From: Cyanophora paradoxa
Taxonomy: Eukaryota; Glaucocystophyceae; Cyanophorales; Cyanophoraceae
Assembly: GCA_004431415.1 (NCBI GenBank)
Contig: QPMI01000532.1
Location: 1 to 64,000, forward strand
Length of the DNA stretch: 64,000 nt
Direction of reading: 5' to 3'
Every line of letters starts with the position of its first letter. Position 1 is the stretch's first letter. This document shows, piece after piece, positions 1 to 12,089 of this stretch. The position numbers and the translations under genes were made by a program. A model generated the notes under the pieces. It was given only the letters and a program-made list of their open reading frames with translations, searched no databases and had not been told where the DNA came from.

Positions 1-403
1 GGCGCGGTACGCCAGGAAGACTGGCTCCGCCTCCGCCTCCTCCGCCCCCGCCACCAGCGCCCCCTGCACGCCCGCGACTCGGCACCCCGCCCCGCCCCGG
101 CCCGGCCCCGCTCCTAGCTGGCGCTGGCACCCGCCCCGCCCGCACCTCGCTGTCAAGATGGTAAGCGCCGGGCGGCGGCCCGCCACCGTTGAAGTCCATG
201 CCGGGCGGCGGCCCGCCGCCGTTGGGCTCCATGCCGGGCGGCGGCCCGTCGCCGTTGGGCTCCATGCCGGCTCCGCCCTTGATGTTTTTGAAGAGATTGG
301 ACGGGCTCCACTTGCTGGGTTTGTTGCCGCGGGCTCCGACTTTCGCTTTGTTGCCGCGGGCTCCGACTTTAGGCTTCACAGACTTCCTGCCGCGGCCGCT
401 CAT
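1..403 (-). CDS. Unknown protein, N-terminal part (gene runs off the left edge)
   Basis: A reading frame on the minus strand starts with ATG at 401-403 and opens with MSGRGRKSVKPKV. It is basic at first, with a short motif GARGNK occurring twice, then SPSNLFKNIKGG, then three copies of an 11-residue unit of the type GMEPNGGGPPP. A GT donor can be read at 145-144, after which C-rich intron-like sequence follows towards the edge. The repeats indicate a disordered, low-complexity N-terminus. I do not recognise a family. The + strand frames over the same bases are mirror images of the same 33-bp repeat. Support comes from the tidy start, repeat periodicity in one frame and a donor of the local type. 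Confidence 0.4.
   Translation of the reverse strand, partial: MSGRGRKSVKPKVGARGNKAKVGARGNKPSKWSPSNLFKNIKGGAGMEPNGDGPPPGMEPNGGGPPPGMDFNGGGPPPGAYHLDSEVRAGRVPAPARSGAGPGRGGVPSRGRAGGAGGGGGGGGGGASLPGVPR
190..275. repeat. 33-bp tandem repeat, about 3 copies, coding
   Basis: Three near-identical 33-bp units, each containing CCGGGCGGCGGCCCG, encode the repeated GMEPNGGGPPP unit of the minus-strand gene. Confidence 0.6.
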
Positions 404-1393
404 CTGCCGTGGTGAGGTCGTCAGCGGGGACGGCACGAACGAGGCGAAGCCAGCTTCGCTGGCGACGCGGCAAAGATAGATCCTAGAAGCGGCAACGGCG
501 TCAACTGGCAAGAGCGCACTCTTCGTCCGTCTGTCGGGCGCACGACGCCCTTCGATGACGCGAAACGAACGACCCCGCTGCTATGGCTGGGTCCGAATCT
601 CGACTCCGCTGCCTTGCAGAGATAGCGATGCTAGCTGTGCACAGTGCACACGGGGAAGCGGGGCGAACTCGCGGTCAACGCCAGGGACGGGTACGCGACC
701 TCTGCACCAAGGCACGGGTACGTATATACGCGGCTTCACCACATGCGCAGGCTCATCGTCGATCAGCTGCAGTATGCGTATTCGTACGTATACGCGTGCG
801 CATGCGCGCGCATGCGCATGCAGAGCTCGCGCATTGAGGCAATTGCAATCGTGTCTGCCGGCGCCGCCCTCGAGCTCGCTGCCGCGCGCGCGCGCCGCGG
901 CGCTGCGCGCGCATGCGCATGCCTAGGCCTTCAAGGCTTCAAGGCTTCAGCCGCGTTGCGCGCCGCGCGGCGGACGATGTTGCATACATCTATCCGATAC
1001 AACGTTAACGTTAACCCGCACGTGCACGCGGCCGCGGGCACATCATGCATATGGCATCTTCCGATACAACCCGGCCCGCACGCGGGCCAGCCGCTGAGCT
1101 CGATCGCGACGCGGGGCCCTACTCTGCGGACGTCGACGAGCTCCGAGGCGGAGCTGAATGCAGGCCTTGTAGTTCCTTCGTACCCCCGCATAACTTCAAC
1201 GTGTGACTTTCGCCCTTCAAATACGGTAAATATTAATTACGATATTATGGTACACGTCACGGCGTGCATTACGTTAATACGTTACGCAGTGACCGGTTTT
1301 GTGTTGATGGTGCTATGATATGTGCACTAGCTATGATCAATATCGTCGTGCCGTCACAACCGGGCGCGGCGGGAGGGCCCGGCCCCATCGGGC
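404..1393. other. Intergenic, no convincing gene
   Basis: This lies between the start of the left-edge gene (403) and the stop of the acetoacetyl-CoA synthetase gene (1394). It holds long open frames, including one of 224 codons at 644-1318 on +, but with no family resemblance, no splice-site structure and composition driven by alternating CpG. At 784-835 and 900-925 there are runs of alternating purine-pyrimidine built on GCGCATGC. An AT-richer patch at 1195-1340 could be the 3' flank of the synthetase gene. Confidence 0.5.
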
Positions 1394-4300
1394 CTAGGGC
1401 GCTGGGGGTGATAGCTCGAGGGGCCTAGGCCTGCGGCCGGCGCCGCCGATCGCGGGCCGCGGCCGGAGGCGGCCGCGGGAGATGGCTCGTTCAGCTCGGT
1501 CAGCCGCAGCGACCTGCGGCCCCGGCCCGCCGGCGGGCGACGCCACGTCAGAGCCCCAGCTGGGTGGGGACAGGCCCAGGCGAGCCCGGACCGCGGACCG
1601 GAAGAAGGCGAGGGAGTGGGGGTTGGCGAGGGAGTCGACGTTGGGGACGGGGAGTCCCTCCAGCGCCCGCTTCACCGCCACCTCCGCCTGCCGGGCCGGC
1701 CGAGATCAAATCAGGGATCAAATCAGGGATCGAATTGGAGATCAAATCAGGGATCGAATCAGGTGCCTTCTTGAGGTTGCGCGTGTAGGGCAGGTCGGGG
1801 GCCGCCAGCACCTGCGGCCCAGGCGGCCCGCGGCGTCGACGGGGGTACGGGCGCGACAGCGTGAAGGTGATCAAGAAGCACATGGGTATCACATCCACCT
1901 CTTGGGAACATCTAAATATGCGAAGTCCCAGCTAATCCAGAAAATGAAAAAGGTATTCGTACAATCCTTTATAGCATCCGATAACTATATATATCCAAGT
2001 AGAGGTTGTTAAAGACCTTGAGGTACACGCACCAGGGAGGGCACGTGGCGCGGGGAGGCGCGGTCGCGGAGGGCGGCGCGGATGCGAGCGTCGAAGGGGG
2101 CGGGGAGGGGGCCGGCGCGGGGGCCGGACCCCTCCCGCAGCTTCACGAAGAGCACGACCCGCACGTCCCCGCCCTGCCAGGGTTCATCAGGCAGGGCCCG
2201 CGGAATTCGAAGGGCGGCCCGGCCGAAGTATTCTGATCTAAGAGGCCCTAGATCTAAGGTCTAGAGCGGCGGCAGCGGACACGCCCAAGAGCGGGCGGGG
2301 CGGGGCGGGGGCGGGCGGGGGCTGGGCGGGGGCGGGGGCGGGCCCGCTCGAGGCCGACGACGCAGGCGTCCTAGCGGACGACGCAGGCGTCCTAGCGGAT
2401 GGAGCCTAAACCACCAAGATCTAGCTCTAGATCGCTCCTAAAACCAAAAGGGGGCGGGCCCGCTCGAGGCCCACGTCTACGCTGGGCTGGGCTGGGAGGG
2501 TCCTGGCGTGGAGTCGGGCCGGCTTGGCGGCTTGGAGTATAGATGGAGCCTAGACCATCTAGGTCTAGATCGCTCCCACCCGCTCGAGGCCGACGACGCA
2601 GGCGTCCTCGACCTCGGGTACGCCCTCCAGCGCCCGGTACACCTCCCCCGTCCCGATCCGCACCCCGCCTGGCAGAGCGTGAGCGGCGGGGCGGGGGCGG
2701 GCGGGGCGGGGGCGGGGGGGCGAGCGCGGGACCAGGTCCTTAGCTCCGAAAGAGCGAATTAGAGAGGTCTAGAGATCTCGCACTAGGCCTACGAAGAGAA
2801 ATTGGAGCGGGCGGGGGCCGGCCGCGCACCGGGGTTGAGGGTGGCGTCGGAGCGGCCGTGGATGAGGAGGCCGCCCGTCGCGGGCACCGCCTCCGCGAAG
2901 TCCCCGTGGCACCACACCCCTGGCCCCGCCCCGTGCCCCCCGTCAGCTGGCTGCCCCGGGGGGGCTAGAGCTAGATCTAGAGCAAGAGGTAGATCGAGGG
3001 CTCATGATCGACGTGCTAGGACGCGGCTTAGGTGGCTTGGGTATGGCGGTAGCTCGGGCGGGGCGGGTGGGGCGGAGCGGGGCGGGGCGGGGCGGGACCC
3101 GGCCGCCAGTGCTAGCGCGCGGGGAGGGGCAGGGGGCAAAAGCACCCGGAAAGCGCTCGAAGTAGGCTGCGCGGTACTTGGCGCCGTCGGGGTCCCCCCA
3201 GAAGCGCAGCGGCATCGAGGGCGCCGGCGCCGCGCACACCAGCTCCCCTGCGGAAGGCCCGGGGTCAGCCTGGCGGGGCGCTTGGCTGGAGGGGGGGGGG
3301 CGGGCCCTTGGCGCCGACGACGGGGCGCCCGGCGTCGTCGTAGACAGCGACCTGCGCGAGGGAGCCTCAGCCTTGAGTCCATGAACCTAAAAGGATGGCT
3401 GACCTAGCCTTAAAGGATGGCCTAAAAGGGCGGGGGGGGGGGGGGGGGGGGGGGGCGGGCCTTCATGCCGAGGCCGGGGCACTGGATCTCCCCCGCGTGC
3501 ACCGCCAGCAGCGGGCACGCCAGCGCGAAGCACCTGCCCGAAGGAAAAGAGTACTGATCTCAGTACTAATCTAGAGGGGGCGGGGCCGGGAGGGAGGACG
3601 AGCCCGTTGATGTCGGTGCCGCCGGAGATGGACCCAACGAGCATGTCCCCCTGCGCCCGCGGGCCGCCCCCGCCCGCCCCGTCGGGCTTCGAGCCGGGCC
3701 GGGCCACGCCGCGCCGCGCCGTGCAGGGCGGGGATCAAGCTTCTAAGCTTCGTCTTCTTCTTAAGTGAGGGGCGGTTACGCTGGCTTCGAGGGGCGGGTT
3801 TCGAGCCGGACTGAGCCGGGCCGGGCCGGGCGGCGCTCAAGCTTTTTAGCTTCTAAGCTCTTTCTAGCTTCGAGCTTCTAAGCTTCTTCAAGACGGGGGT
3901 GGGGCTCAAGCTTCTAAGCTTCTTCTTCTTCTTAAGCGAGGGGCGGGTACGCTGCCTTGACTGCGGAGTAGGCCCACTCGAAGGTGCTGGCGGGGAGGGG
4001 CGACCCCGTGGAGAGGAGCGTCCGCAGGCAGCCCAGGTCCAGGCCCGCGCCCGGCGCGGCCCCCGCCTCCTGCCAGCCGAACGAACCGCGTCAGGGCGGC
4101 TCCAAGCTAGGCTGCAGGACGAGAGAGGGCTAGGCTGGAGGGGGACGGCTAGGTCGCAGCGGGCGGGCCGGGCGGGGCTGGCCTGTAGGTTGGAGAGGTC
4201 TCCCGCTGGGTCAAGCCATGATAAAGAGAGGGCTAGCCTGGAGGGCGGCGGGCCGGGCGGGGTTCCAAGTTTAGCTGGAGGACGACGGGAGAGGGCTAGC

Positions 4301-6438
4301 CAGGAGGGGAGCTAGCTCTCAGAGCGGCTGAAGGGCGGGGCTGGCCTGGAGGGCGGAGAGGTACTTGGCGGAGGTGCCGAGGACCGTGACGCGCTCCCGC
4401 GCCGCCAGCTCCCACAGGCACAGCGGGCCCGGGTGGAACGGGCTCCCGTCGTACTGCGCGGGGGAAGCAGAGCATGAGGGGACGAGAGAGAAAGAGGGGG
4501 GGGGGGGGGGGGGGGAGTGGGGTGGTGGGGGGGGGGGGGGGCGGGTGGTGGGGGGCGGGCGGGGGGACGATCTAGGTGGTAGAGATCTAGACCTAGATCT
4601 GATTCAGATCCAGATCTAGATGTAGCTAGGGCGGACCAGGACGAGGGTGGCGCCGGCGGCGAGGGCGGAGAGGGCCCAGTTCCACATCATCCAGCCGGCC
4701 GTCGTGAAGTAGAGGAGGCGGTCCGCGCGCCGCACGTCGCAGTGCAGCACCAGCTCCTGCGCCGCTCCGATAGAATTAGATCCGCGGTTCGATTCGCTGC
4801 GGTGGGCGGGATGGGGCGGGGGCGGGGGGACCTTTGCGTGGTTGAGGAGCACGCCGGGGCCCTGCACCATGCTGCCGGGCCGGTCAGGCTATAAATAGCT
4901 GGGCCCATGAAAGGGGGGGGGGGGAAGGGGGCAGGCAGGGCGGGGCGGCCCGCCCCGCCGGCTCTACGCTGCGCACCACTTTGGGAGGCCCGTTGTGCCC
5001 GACGTGAACTGTGGAGGCGGGCGGGCGGGCGCCCTGGCGGCTCAGCAAGGGCAGGAATTCGAAGAAGGGCCAAGGCTGGGGGCGGCGCGCCATGATGAAG
5101 ACCGGGTGGTCGAAGGGCAGCTGCGCGAAGGCGATCGCGTCCTCCTCGTCGTACCCCTCGGGCGCCGCGTGCCGCGCCAGCACAGCCCCGTACCCCTCCG
5201 CCCCCGCCGGCAGGCCCCCCTCGGAGGCGCCGGCGCCCGCCGAGCCGTAGGGCAGCGAGACCAGCTGCGGGCTTCTAAGAGGAGGAGGGGTACGGGCGAG
5301 TGGGGGGGGGGGGGTAGCGGGCCTTCTCGAGGGAGGGGAGGCCCCGGGCGACCTCCTCCACCGTACCCCGCGTGCTGATCCGCTTCCCTTTGTACCGGTA
5401 CTCTGCGAGCCGAATAGGATCTAAAAATAGCCGAAGGAGGCTTGGTGGGGGCGGGGGGGGTACGCGCGCGCCTGCGGAGGCGAAGAGGACGCGGGGGGCG
5501 ACCTGGCCGAGCCGGTCGAGGACGGCGCGGGCGCCGAAGTCGGGCGAGCAGCTGCTCCAGACAGCCCCGACCGCCGTCGTCGCCAGCATCGCCACCGCCG
5601 CCTCCGGCGTGTTCGCCACGATGCCTGCCGCGGGTTCGGGCCGGGCAGGGGCCGGCATGCGCACGGGCAGAGGGAGGGGCGGGGGCGGGGGCGGGGCGCG
5701 CCGGCGCAGCGGTCGCCGGGGCGGACGCCCCAGGCGGCGAGGGCGCGGGCGAGGGCGGCGACGCGTCGCCAGAGGTCCCGGTACGTCAGCCGCTCGCAGG
5801 CGGCGCCGGCGGGCGTCGAGGCTTCGGGCGCGAAGACGATGGCGATCCCGTCGTCCCGGTGCCGCAGAAGGTTCTCCGCAAAGTTCTGCGCACGCGCGAG
5901 CTGCATCAGCCGGCGCCCGGCTCAAGCAGAGAGAGGGGGAGAGAGCACCAGGCGGGCGCCCGGGAACCAGCTGACGCCCGCGGGCATCGCGTCGCCGTCG
6001 CGCACGCGGTCGTACGGCCGCGAGGAGACGATGCCTGCGGCCGCGGTCACGAGGGCGCGCCTGGCGCCGGCAGCGCGTTGCGTCGGCGCGGCGCGGACCT
6101 GTGAACTCCCAGACAGCCGCCCAGAACCTGCGGAGCGCACGCGCGGCGCGCAGCAGTGTCATGGCTAAGAACTGCATGAAGAACGAATGCACAGCTGTAT
6201 CCGCTGCCGGAGCCAACGTATGCGGCCGCGCGGCGAGGATTTAGCGCGCAAGTGGTTCGGCGGGCGATCGGGCGCACTCATCTATGTTGTTCACGCTCCA
6301 TGTGTACAGGTCGTCGTAGCTGAGTGCGGGAAGCCGAGCGCCGTAGCGGCTGTTGACGAAGCGGATGAAGGCCGCCATATTGCTCTCCCGCATGCGCGCC
6401 TCGGACGGCCGCCAAAGCAGCCTGCCTCGCTCCTCCAT
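1394..6438 (-). CDS. AACS: Acetoacetyl-CoA synthetase (spliced, about 15 exons)
   Basis: Acyl-adenylate-forming enzyme that activates acetoacetate to acetoacetyl-CoA in the cytosol, feeding sterol or fatty-acid synthesis or ketone-body use. Start at 6438 ([18 protein letters not shown]); an in-frame TAG lies 12 nt upstream. Collinear family blocks follow: the phosphate-binding A3 motif [10 protein letters not shown] (5008-4979), [11 protein letters not shown] (about 4680), [16 protein letters not shown] (about 4450), [15 protein letters not shown] (about 4000), [11 protein letters not shown] (about 3610), [18 protein letters not shown] (3529-3476), [13 protein letters not shown] (about 3180), [16 protein letters not shown] (about 2900), the A8 motif [10 protein letters not shown] (about 2850), [10 protein letters not shown] (about 2660), [10 protein letters not shown] (about 1780) with the likely adenylation lysine, and [16 protein letters not shown] (about 1620). 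One intron (from 3460) has a GC donor. The tail beyond the usual family end is about 50 residues of low complexity. Head-to-head with the aminopeptidase gene. Confidence 0.92.
1703..1765. repeat. 12-13 bp tandem repeat (GATCAAATCAGG-like), about 5 units
   Basis: Imperfect units GATCAAATCAGG / GATCGAATTGGA repeat five times in the last intron of the acetoacetyl-CoA synthetase gene. Confidence 0.7.
3432..3455. repeat. Poly-G run (24), poly-C on the coding strand of AACS
   Basis: Homopolymer inside the synthetase intron that begins with a GC donor after GLGMK. It reads as C in the sense direction, so it looks like a polypyrimidine tract. Confidence 0.8.
4496..4515. repeat. Poly-G run (20), poly-C on the coding strand of AACS
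   Basis: A second homopolymer in a synthetase intron, followed by further G-rich sequence to about 4565. Again C on the sense strand. Confidence 0.8.
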
Positions 6439-6531
6439 GCTGTGCGACTAGAGATGGCGTGGATCGCAGTGGATCGGCAGCAAGACAAGCCGTAAGCGCT
6501 GGAAGGGGGTACCGCAAGCTTAGACCAAGCA
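6439..6531. promoter_or_regulatory. 93-bp shared region between head-to-head AACS and M1 aminopeptidase starts
   Basis: Only 93 bp separate the start codons of two well-supported divergent genes, so both promoters and both 5' UTRs must overlap here or in the first exons. I see no TATA box. This is inferred from gene geometry only. Confidence 0.5.
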
Positions 6532-9500
6532 ATGGCTGAGGCGCCCCCGCGCCTGCCGGAGGACGTCGTGCCGACGCACTACGATCTGCACATCTCCCTC
6601 GACCTGGACGCGCCGCCCGATGCCGAGCCCACGTTTGCCGGCGAGGTCTCCATCCAGCTCGACGTCAAGCGCGCCGCCTCGAGCCTGCTCTTGCATGGTG
6701 CGCCGCGCCACGACCGAGCGGCCAGAGCGCGCTCCGCGCCCCGCGCCCCGGCCCGACCGGCGGTCCTAGGCCTGATTCCGGCACGCGCAGCGGCGGAACT
6801 CGAGATCCAGAGCGTCGAGGTGGTCGTCGGATCGAGCGCGCACGCCCCCAAGGCCACGTACGCGTCGCCCCCGTCCCGAGCCCTTCTCCCCTAGGCCTGC
6901 CCGGCGCGGGCTCACGCGCGCCGGGCCGGGCCCGCGCGGGGCGCGCAGAGCGCTGAACAAGAAGCACGAGACGCTGCGGGTGGAACTCGCGGAGCCGCTG
7001 CAGCCGGGCGCGGCGGCGGCGCTGCGGGTGCGGTACCGCGGCGTGATGAACGACCGCCTCGTCGGCTGCTACCGCTCCTCGTACGCGGACGCTGCGGGGC
7101 GAAAGCGGTGGATGGCCGTCACGCAGTTCGAGGCGACGCACGCGCGGCGGGCGCTTCCCTGCTGGGACGAGCCTGCGTTCAAGGCCCGCCGCGGCTGGCG
7201 CCGGCGCCCCGCAACTGAGCGCGAAGCTGAAGCGCGGCGCACGCGCGCGCAGGCGACGTTCTCAGTGACGCTGGAGGCGCCCGCGGACCGGACGCTGCTC
7301 TCGTGCATGCCGCCGGAGGACTCGACCGCCCCGGCGCCCGGGCGGCAGCGCGTGCGCTTCGCGAGGACGCCGCGCATGAGCACGTACCTGCTCGCGTGGA
7401 CGGCCGGCGAGTTCGACTTCGTGGAGGCGCGCACGCCGGAGGGCGCCACCGTGCGCGTCTACACGCCCGTCGGCCGCGCCGACCTCGGCTCCTACGCCCT
7501 CGACGCGCGCCCGCCCCGCCCCGCCCCGCCCAGCCCTCCGCCGCCCTCCGCCGCCCCCTTCCGAGCCTCCGCGCGATCAGGTGGCCGTCCGGAGCCTCTC
7601 GTTCTTCACGGGCTACTTCGCGACGCCGTACCCCCTGCCCAAGGTCCGACGCCGCCCGCACCTCCCCCCCCTCCCCCCGGATCTCGTAGCTCACCTGAGG
7701 CTCAGATGGATCTGGTGGCGGTGCCGGACTTCAGGTGCGGCCCGCTCGCCGCCCGCCGCTCGCCGCCGCTCCTCAGCGGCCCGCCCCGCCCCTTCCGCCC
7801 TCAGCTTCGGGGCGATGGAGAACTGGGGCCTCTGCGTGTTCCGGGAGACGGCGCTGCTCATCGACGCGGCGCAGAGCTCGGCCGCCGTGCGCCAGCGCGT
7901 CGCCGAGATCGTCGCCCACGAGCTCTGCCACCGTACCCCCCGCCCCGCCCCGCCCCGCCCCGCCCCGCTCTAAGCTTTCCCCCTAAGCTTCTCCCTCGCT
8001 GGCCGCTCGCTCACTCGCTTTGGGCGCCGGGCCGCGCTTGCAGAGTGGTTCGGGAACCTGGTCTCCCCCGCCTGGTGGTCCCAGCTCTGGCTCAACGAGG
8101 GCTTCGCCACGTCCGTCCGCGCCCCTGCCCCGCCCCCGCCCTTAGCTTCTTCTAGGGACCCTAGCCTCCGGCAAGCCTCGGCAAGCCTCGGGGAAACCTT
8201 CTAGCTTCTAGATCTCTGCCCGCTCTTAGCGAGCCTCTAGCAAGCAAGCCTCTTCGGGGCAGGTGGGGCCCGCCCGAGATCCATATCTCTAGATCCCTTA
8301 GCTTCTCGATCTCTACCGGCCCGAGCCTCTCGGGGCAGGTGGGGCGCGCACGTGGCGGTCGACGCGCTGCGGCCGGAGTGGGAGTACTGGACGCAGTTCG
8401 CGGCCGTCCGCCTCGGCCTCGCCCACGCCCTCGACGCCCTCGAGGTGCGGTCGAGGCCTCGCTCCAGGGGATCCAGCTCTAGGTCTAGGTTTCCGAAGTT
8501 CCTTCCTAGGCCTCTGCTCTCCCTATCTCCGCCCCTTCTGTCCAGCCCCCTGGCCCCTCGCGATTCGAGATCCCCTTAGCCTCCTTCCCTCTCGAGGTGC
8601 CGCCCGCCCTTCGTTTAGGCTTCCTCCCTAGGCGTTGAGGTAACTCTTAGCGTCTGGCCAAGGCCGCCGCCTCCGCCCCCGCGCCCGCCCCTCGCTCCCT
8701 CCGCCCCCTCGCTCCTCCTAACCCGCCCCCCCCCTCTCTCTCCCCCCTCCCCCCTCGCCCCGCCCCCCTCCGCGGCCTCATTGGCCGGGGGCGGGGCGGC
8801 AGAGCACGCACGCGGTGGAGGTGGAGGTCGCCGACGCCGGCGAGATCTCCGAGATCTTCGGTGCCCCCGTCCCTTCCTAGCTCCCTTCCCCTTTATTTGG
8901 ATTCCTCCTGGATCTTAGAACGGCTCGTTTAGATTCCGCCCCTCCGCTCCCCTTCCCTTCGCTTCGGACTCCTTCCTTCGCACCTCACTTCGCCCCCAGA
9001 CGCGGTCTCCTACTCGAAGGGGGCCTCCCTCATCCGCATGCTCGCCGCCTACATGGGCCCCGACGCCTTCCGCGACGTCCGTACCCCCCCTAGCTGGCTT
9101 GGGACTGGGATATGGCGAATTCGCTGCGCCTGCGAGGGAGCTGGGAGCCCTTCAGCTCAATGGCTTGGGCCTCGCAAGTGTGACTGACGGGCGGGCTGGC
9201 AGGGCCTGCGGCGGTACCTGCCGGCGCACGCGTACGGCAACGCGACGACGGAGGACCTCTGGGGCGCCCTCGCCGCGGCCGCGGCGGCGGCGGGGCGGCC
9301 CCTCGACGTTAAGGCCGCCATGGACCGCTGGACCAAGGCCCCGGGTACGCTTTTCCGGGCCCGGGCCCGTGTGCTGTACCCCCCCTGAGCGCCGGGCCGT
9401 GCCGGGGCAGGGTACCCCCTGGTGGAGGTGACGGAGGTGGAGGGCGGGGGCGCCCGGCGCCTGCGGTTCGCGCAGCGGCGCTTCCTCCGCAACGGGCCGG

Positions 9501-11611
9501 CGCGCCCGCCCCGCCCCGCCCCTTGAGCCTCCGCCCCTCCTTCAACTGTCCGGCAGGGCCCGCGGGGCGGGAACGCGGAGGAGCGGTGGCGGGTGCCGGT
9601 GGTGCTCGCTGTGGAGGGCCGCCCCGAGCCCCTTCGCTTCCTCCTCGAGGCGAGCCGCCCCCGGAGAACCTCAGCCCGGAGAACCTTAGCTCGGCCTGGC
9701 TTAGTTCTTTCTGAGTTCGGCCTTGCTTCGCTGAGGCTTCAAGCCCCCTCGCTTTCTCCTCGAGCCGAGCCGCCCCCGCAGGGCTCGCCGAGCGTTCTTA
9801 GTTCTCTCTAAGCTCCGCCTTGCTTCGCTCATTATCAGGCTTCGAGCCCGGGCTCACGGCGCGCCGGCAGGGGGAGTCGGTGGAGGTGGAGGTGGCGGCC
9901 CCCGCGGGGGCCTTCCTCAAGGCCAACGCCGGCCAGACCGTGCGCCCGCCCCGCCAGACCAGACCCGAGCAGAGCAGCATGTCTGGCCCCGCGCTGCCCT
10001 CGCTTAGCCGGCGCCTCTTCCTCGGCAGGGCTTCTACCGGGTGCACTACGGCTCGCCGGGCCTCGCCGCCGGCCTCTGCCGCGCCGTCCGAGACCACGCC
10101 CTCCCCTCCCCCGACCGCCTCGGCCCGCCCCGGCCCCCGGCCCCTGCCCCGGCCCCGCGCCCGTCTATTTTTATCTAAGGAGGGGTACGCGGCCAGGGCT
10201 GCTGGCGGACGCGCTGGCGATGTGCCGCGCGGGGCTCGCCGAGGAGGGCGCCTACTTCGACCTCCTCGTGCGCCGTACCCCCCTCCAACTCTTCCCCCCC
10301 CTAACGGCCCCGGGGGGGTAGGAGGCGGTGCGGGACGGGGCCCCCGAGCTCGACGCCGCCGTCTGGTCCGAGGTGCGCCCCGCCCCCTTCCCTCTGATTT
10401 TTCCGTACCCCGGCCCCCCCTTCTGGCCCCTTCCTGACCCGCTCTGACCTCTTAGGTGGCCGCGGGGGCGGACGCCCTCACCGCCCTCATCGCCGAAGAG
10501 GTACGCCCTTCCCTTTCTTAGAGAAAGGGACGAAATTCCGCCCCGCCCAGGAGACTATCGAGCCCAGCCCTCGCCCCTCGCCCCTCGCCCCTCGCCGGCG
10601 CTGAGGCGGACCGGGCCGGGGAGCAGGCGGAGGCGCTGCGGGCAGCGCTGGATCGATTCTACTGCGGCCTCTTCGGGCCCGCCCTCGACCGCCTCGGCCT
10701 CCAGCCCGCTCCGGGTTCGACTCCCGGGAAGCCCTTTTAAGCTTCTGTACCCCCCACTCCTCCTGATCCGCGGGGCGCGCAGGGGAGGCGCACACGCGCT
10801 CTGTGCTGCGCGCGCTCCTCGTGGGGCAGCTGGGCGCCCGCGGGGAGGCGCGCGTGCTGGCCTGGGCACGCGCGCAGTTCGCGGCCGGCCGCGGCGCCGT
10901 GCACGCCGACCTGCGGGCCGCCGTGTACGCGACCGTGGCGGCGCACGGGGGCGAGGCGGAGTGGGAGGCGCTGCTCGCCCTGGCCCGCGAGCCGGGGCAG
11001 CTCCACGAGGAGCGCCTCCGCTGCGTCCGCGCCCTCGGCTGCGCCCGCTCGCCCGCCCTCCTCGCCCGCGCCCTCGCCCTCGCCCTCGACCCCGCTGAGG
11101 TCCGGCCCCAGGTCCGACCCGCTTCTTCGGTACCCCCCCGCCCCCCCTTCTCTCTAGGCTTAGGGGCGGGCAGGACGCGCCGGGGGTGGTGCTGGCGGTG
11201 GCGGAGAGCGGGGCGGAGGGGCGGCGCCTGGCGTGGGGCTGCCTGCGCGACCGATGGCCCCTCCTGGAGGCGCGCTACGCCGCCAACGGCATGCTCCTCT
11301 CCCGCCTCGTCGCCGGCGTCTGCGGCGATCTCAGCGGGCCCTCCCACGCGCGTACCCCCTCGCCCCTCGAGCTCTGTTCCGGATCCGGTCCTAACGTTAA
11401 CGCCTTCGTTCTTCTGCGCGCGCAGGCGGGGGAGGTGGAGGGCTTCTTCGCCGGCCGCGACGCGCCGTTCGCGCGGCGCGCGGTCGCCCAGTCCCTCGAG
11501 CGCATCCGCGGCAACGCCGCCTGGCGCCCCCGCGCCGTGCCCCGCCTCCTCCAGGCTCCAGCGCCTCCTCAAGGCCTAGGCCTAATCAAACACGCAACGT
11601 CAACAGGCTAG
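6532..11611 (+). CDS. M1-family zinc aminopeptidase (puromycin-sensitive type), spliced, about 20 exons
   Basis: Removes N-terminal residues from peptides; probably cytosolic, since no signal peptide is seen. Starts [19 protein letters not shown], the usual M1 N-terminal strand. Traced exons include 6532-6697, 6791-6857, 6949-7183, 7253-7504, 7581-7643, 7706-7734, 7805-7932, 8044-8110, 8339-8444, 8803-8860, 9000-9076, 9203-9344 and 9411 onwards. Key residues: substrate motif GAMEN (about 7814), zinc site HELCH (7917-7931) then 18 residues to the second zinc ligand E in NEGFAT, split across the introns ending at 8043 and 8338. Later blocks [26 protein letters not shown] and NAGQT/GFYRVHY match the family. 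The C-terminal ERAP1-like helical domain runs to the TAG at 11609-11611. Introns at 7184 and 7505 begin with GC. The last few residues are less certain. Confidence 0.93.
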
Positions 11612-12089
11612 GTCCGCGCTCGCGCTGGCGCCTGCTACTAAACGTTCACTAGCTATAGCACATCAGCGCTACAGCGAGCGCTGCACCAAATTGCCACCAA
11701 TATTGTTGCAATTTGCAAGGCATCATCGGATCCGGAATCCGGATCCGAGATCTATGCATTTCACATTGCATTTTTCAAAAAAGTTTGCATTTGCATTTAA
11801 TTTGCGCATTCATGCGCCGGCCGGGGTACGTGTCCCCAAGAGGGGTGGGTACACGACTGCGAGCTAAAAGCTCGCAAACTCGGAATCCCGATCCCGGGCT
11901 GGGCCCGCGCGCAGGCGGTCGCACGATGCGAGCACACGCAGAAGCCGCAGGCAATGACCGACCGAGCTCGAGGTCGGCCGGCGCGCGCCCCGCATTTGCG
12001 CGATCCAGATGCTGAAGCTGCCGAGCTCGAGCAGGTGCGGGGGCGGGGGCCGTGGGCGGTCGCCGCCGGCGCCGCTGCTCTCCGTGTGC
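11612..12089. other. Intergenic between aminopeptidase and beta-propeller gene
   Basis: Contains an AT-richer patch (11635-11820) with repeated GCATTTGCATTT-like words, then GC-rich sequence that probably carries the promoter and 5' UTR of the next gene. No frame here resembles a protein. Confidence 0.5.

Noticed and set aside
644-1318. 224-codon open frame on +
   Set aside because: CpG-driven composition, no family pattern, no splice-site structure, overlapping open frames on both strands. Long stop-free frames are common by chance at this GC content.
4885-4905. CTATAAATAG as a promoter
   Set aside because: Located within an intron of the acetoacetyl-CoA synthetase gene, with no gene starting downstream.
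2543-6104. Many + strand open frames across the synthetase gene
   Set aside because: They are antisense or shifted images of a well-supported spliced minus-strand gene.
10705-10735. tRNA-like T-arm (CCGGG TTCGACT CCCGG) followed by TTTT
   Set aside because: No matching acceptor, D-arm or anticodon arm upstream. It lies at an exon/intron boundary of the aminopeptidase gene.
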